A DNA stretch of 64,000 nucleotides from an uncultured Fretibacterium sp. (GTDB taxonomy: Bacteria > Synergistota > Synergistia > Synergistales > Aminobacteriaceae): positions 496,001 through 560,000 of the forward strand of contig CAMHMH010000002.1 in NCBI GenBank assembly GCA_946186205.1, written 5' to 3'. The notes below the pieces were generated by a model, which was not told where the DNA came from, did no database searches, and saw nothing but the letters and a program-made list of their open reading frames with translations. Each line of letters begins with the position of its first letter. The first letter of the stretch is position 1. The position numbers and the translations under genes are program-made. This document shows positions 62,909 to 64,000 of the stretch, piece after piece.

Positions 62909-64000
62909 TTGCAGGATAACTTGTCCATGTTTGACCGCAATATGCTGGACAATATCGAAATCCGACGGCACTTTAACGCAAAAGCCTTCACGGATTCACA
63001 GTCATTAGCAGAATATTTCGCCGTGAAAGTCACAGGCTTCAGCAGCATATTTGACTCTGCTGTCCCGAAATGCCTCGAACTTATTGCCGCCTCAGTCAAT
63101 GACGCTGTGTCGATATTGGCGGGAAAAGGCGTGTACGATTATGACGGATCATTATTCATGGAGCGTTTCGGAATCGTTCATGCTTTCGAGGATGATATAG
63201 ACCCGTTAATCACACTTCAGGCGGAAATTTCCGGGCTTGAGAGAATGCGGAGGGATACCAGGAAGATAAAGCGTGAGGCAATGAGGCAGATTGATTCGGC
63301 GGGTATTCTCCGTAACGCTGTATACCAGGCTGATATAAAGACGGGATATTATGTCTGTGTCGTTCTTGCTGAAAAGGAAAAACTTCGGGAGGCAGCCGGG
63401 CTTGCAGACGAGGAATTATTATCACGGAGGCTGAACAATATAATGCTTCATGCGGGAAATGACAAAGCTGCAGAAATTCTCGCCCTTGTGATTCAGAATC
63501 CTTTCTCATTCCAGTACTATAAAGAGCTTTATTTGCTTGCCGGAGAAAAATCCCCCGTTATCATGAAACTATGCTCGCTCTTGGGATATGCGGATGAGTT
63601 CAAAGCATTCAGGGAGTCAGCCGGAGACTCAATAATCGCAGGGCTTAAGTCAGGAGACCACGGCACCGCCGAAATGATCGATATTCTTCAGAAGTCCAGA
63701 GATACATATTACTTCACGCCATCGCAGAAAAATGAGCTTGACGAAATCGAACGCGCATTATCCGCAAAGAAAGCCTCAGAGGACGAAATCACATCAGCAA
63801 TCGGCGCGAACTCACAGGAAGAATCGAAAGCTGACAGCCTCATAGAAGCCGGGAATATTCCGGGAGTATGGGCAATGCTCGACGGCAAAAACGGACTTAC
63901 AGAGTACAAGCTCATGGACTATTACGACAAGTTAGTGAAGGAGTTTGTAGAACGCCGCGACTTCAGGAACATCGAGCGGAGAATGAGCTACGTTTATGAT
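62909..64000 (+). CDS. Unknown protein, at least 364 residues (C-terminus off the window)
   Basis: A TTG at 62909, eight bases after AAGGAGG, opens a frame without stop to the window edge. It begins MQDNLSMFDRNMLDNIEIRR, and the chain is soluble and largely helical. It has no signal peptide or membrane segment, few Cys and many charged residues. Later parts (AGNIPGVWAMLDGKNGLTEYKLMDYY) have the look of helical repeats. No family is recognised. It has its own possible promoter, so it is separate from the secreted-protein operon. Confidence 0.75.
   Translation, partial: MQDNLSMFDRNMLDNIEIRRHFNAKAFTDSQSLAEYFAVKVTGFSSIFDSAVPKCLELIAASVNDAVSILAGKGVYDYDGSLFMERFGIVHAFEDDIDPLITLQAEISGLERMRRDTRKIKREAMRQIDSAGILRNAVYQADIKTGYYVCVVLAEKEKLREAAGLADEELLSRRLNNIMLHAGNDKAAEILALVIQNPFSFQYYKELYLLAGEKSPVIMKLCSLLGYADEFKAFRESAGDSIIAGLKSGDHGTAEMIDILQKSRDTYYFTPSQKNELDEIERALSAKKASEDEITSAIGANSQEESKADSLIEAGNIPGVWAMLDGKNGLTEYKLMDYYDKLVKEFVERRDFRNIERRMSYVYD

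Overview
The window reads as chromosomal DNA of a diderm, probably anaerobic bacterium, and my best guess is Synergistota. This is inference from gene content, not a database match. An LpxL/HtrB-type acyltransferase and a periplasmic Slt transglycosylase imply an outer membrane. SepF and DivIVA are division genes more typical of Gram-positives. A membrane pyrophosphatase, formate-tetrahydrofolate ligase, FliS/FlgN-like chaperones and very large secreted Ig-like proteins also fit. Genes are dense and on both strands. No phage, insertion sequence or CRISPR array was seen.

Layout. 1-7.3 kb (minus): a merged str-S10 ribosomal operon in the order rpsL-rpsG-fusA-tuf-rpsJ-rplC-rplD-rplW-rplB-rpsS, the last cut by the window edge. 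7.3-12.9 kb: a cupin gene and a 1,531-residue secreted Ig-like protein. 12.9-14.9 kb: an aromatic leader peptide with a complete attenuator, then a divergent 3-dehydroquinate-synthase-like gene and hpf. 14.9-18.3 kb: a large lipoprotein with an InlB-type repeat, a VWA-like region and calcium loops. 18.3-23.5 kb: a thioesterase, a small membrane protein, a GANTC-rich 53-bp tandem repeat, gyrB, fliS, a FlgN-like gene and an M48 protease. 23.5-26.4 kb: tRNA-Arg, a glycosyltransferase interrupted by a pentanucleotide repeat, a DUF362 ferredoxin and a flavodoxin.

26.5-31.4 kb: a one-carbon operon fhs-fchA-folD-thrE plus a zinc-ribbon gene. 31.5-36.9 kb: a frameshifted small gene, an SH3b protein, a membrane protein, hppA, an ankyrin protein and two small genes, one of the CGGC family. 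36.9-40.1 kb: a permease-ArsR pair divergent from nhaC. 40.1-46.3 kb (minus): slt, tilS, a zinc-hook coiled-coil gene lacking ATPase heads, and a GNAT gene, all tightly overlapping. 46.5-53.2 kb: a sugar phosphotransferase, tyrS, a GT-B-like gene, an LpxL-like gene, queD, a DUF4160 gene, folE2 and a HlyD-like gene. 53.2-58.1 kb: yggS, sepF, divIVA, recG and recX. 58.2-64 kb: an FMN oxidoreductase, a two-component system divergent from three small secreted proteins (His/Pro-rich, Arg/Pro-rich and Spy/ZraP-like), and the start of an unknown gene.

The strongest discoveries are these. (1) A textbook transcription attenuator has a leader peptide with seven consecutive aromatic residues, and it controls a dehydroquinate-synthase homologue that has lost several canonical active-site residues. 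(2) A phase-variable glycosyltransferase carries seven AGACC units and is off in this sequence; six or nine units would restore the frame. (3) FolD lacks the residues needed for cyclohydrolase activity and sits beside FchA, which would supply it. (4) A headless SbcC-like protein is translationally coupled to tilS. (5) A two-component system faces three small secreted His/Arg/Pro-rich proteins. (6) GANTC-dense repeats lie in front of three genes.
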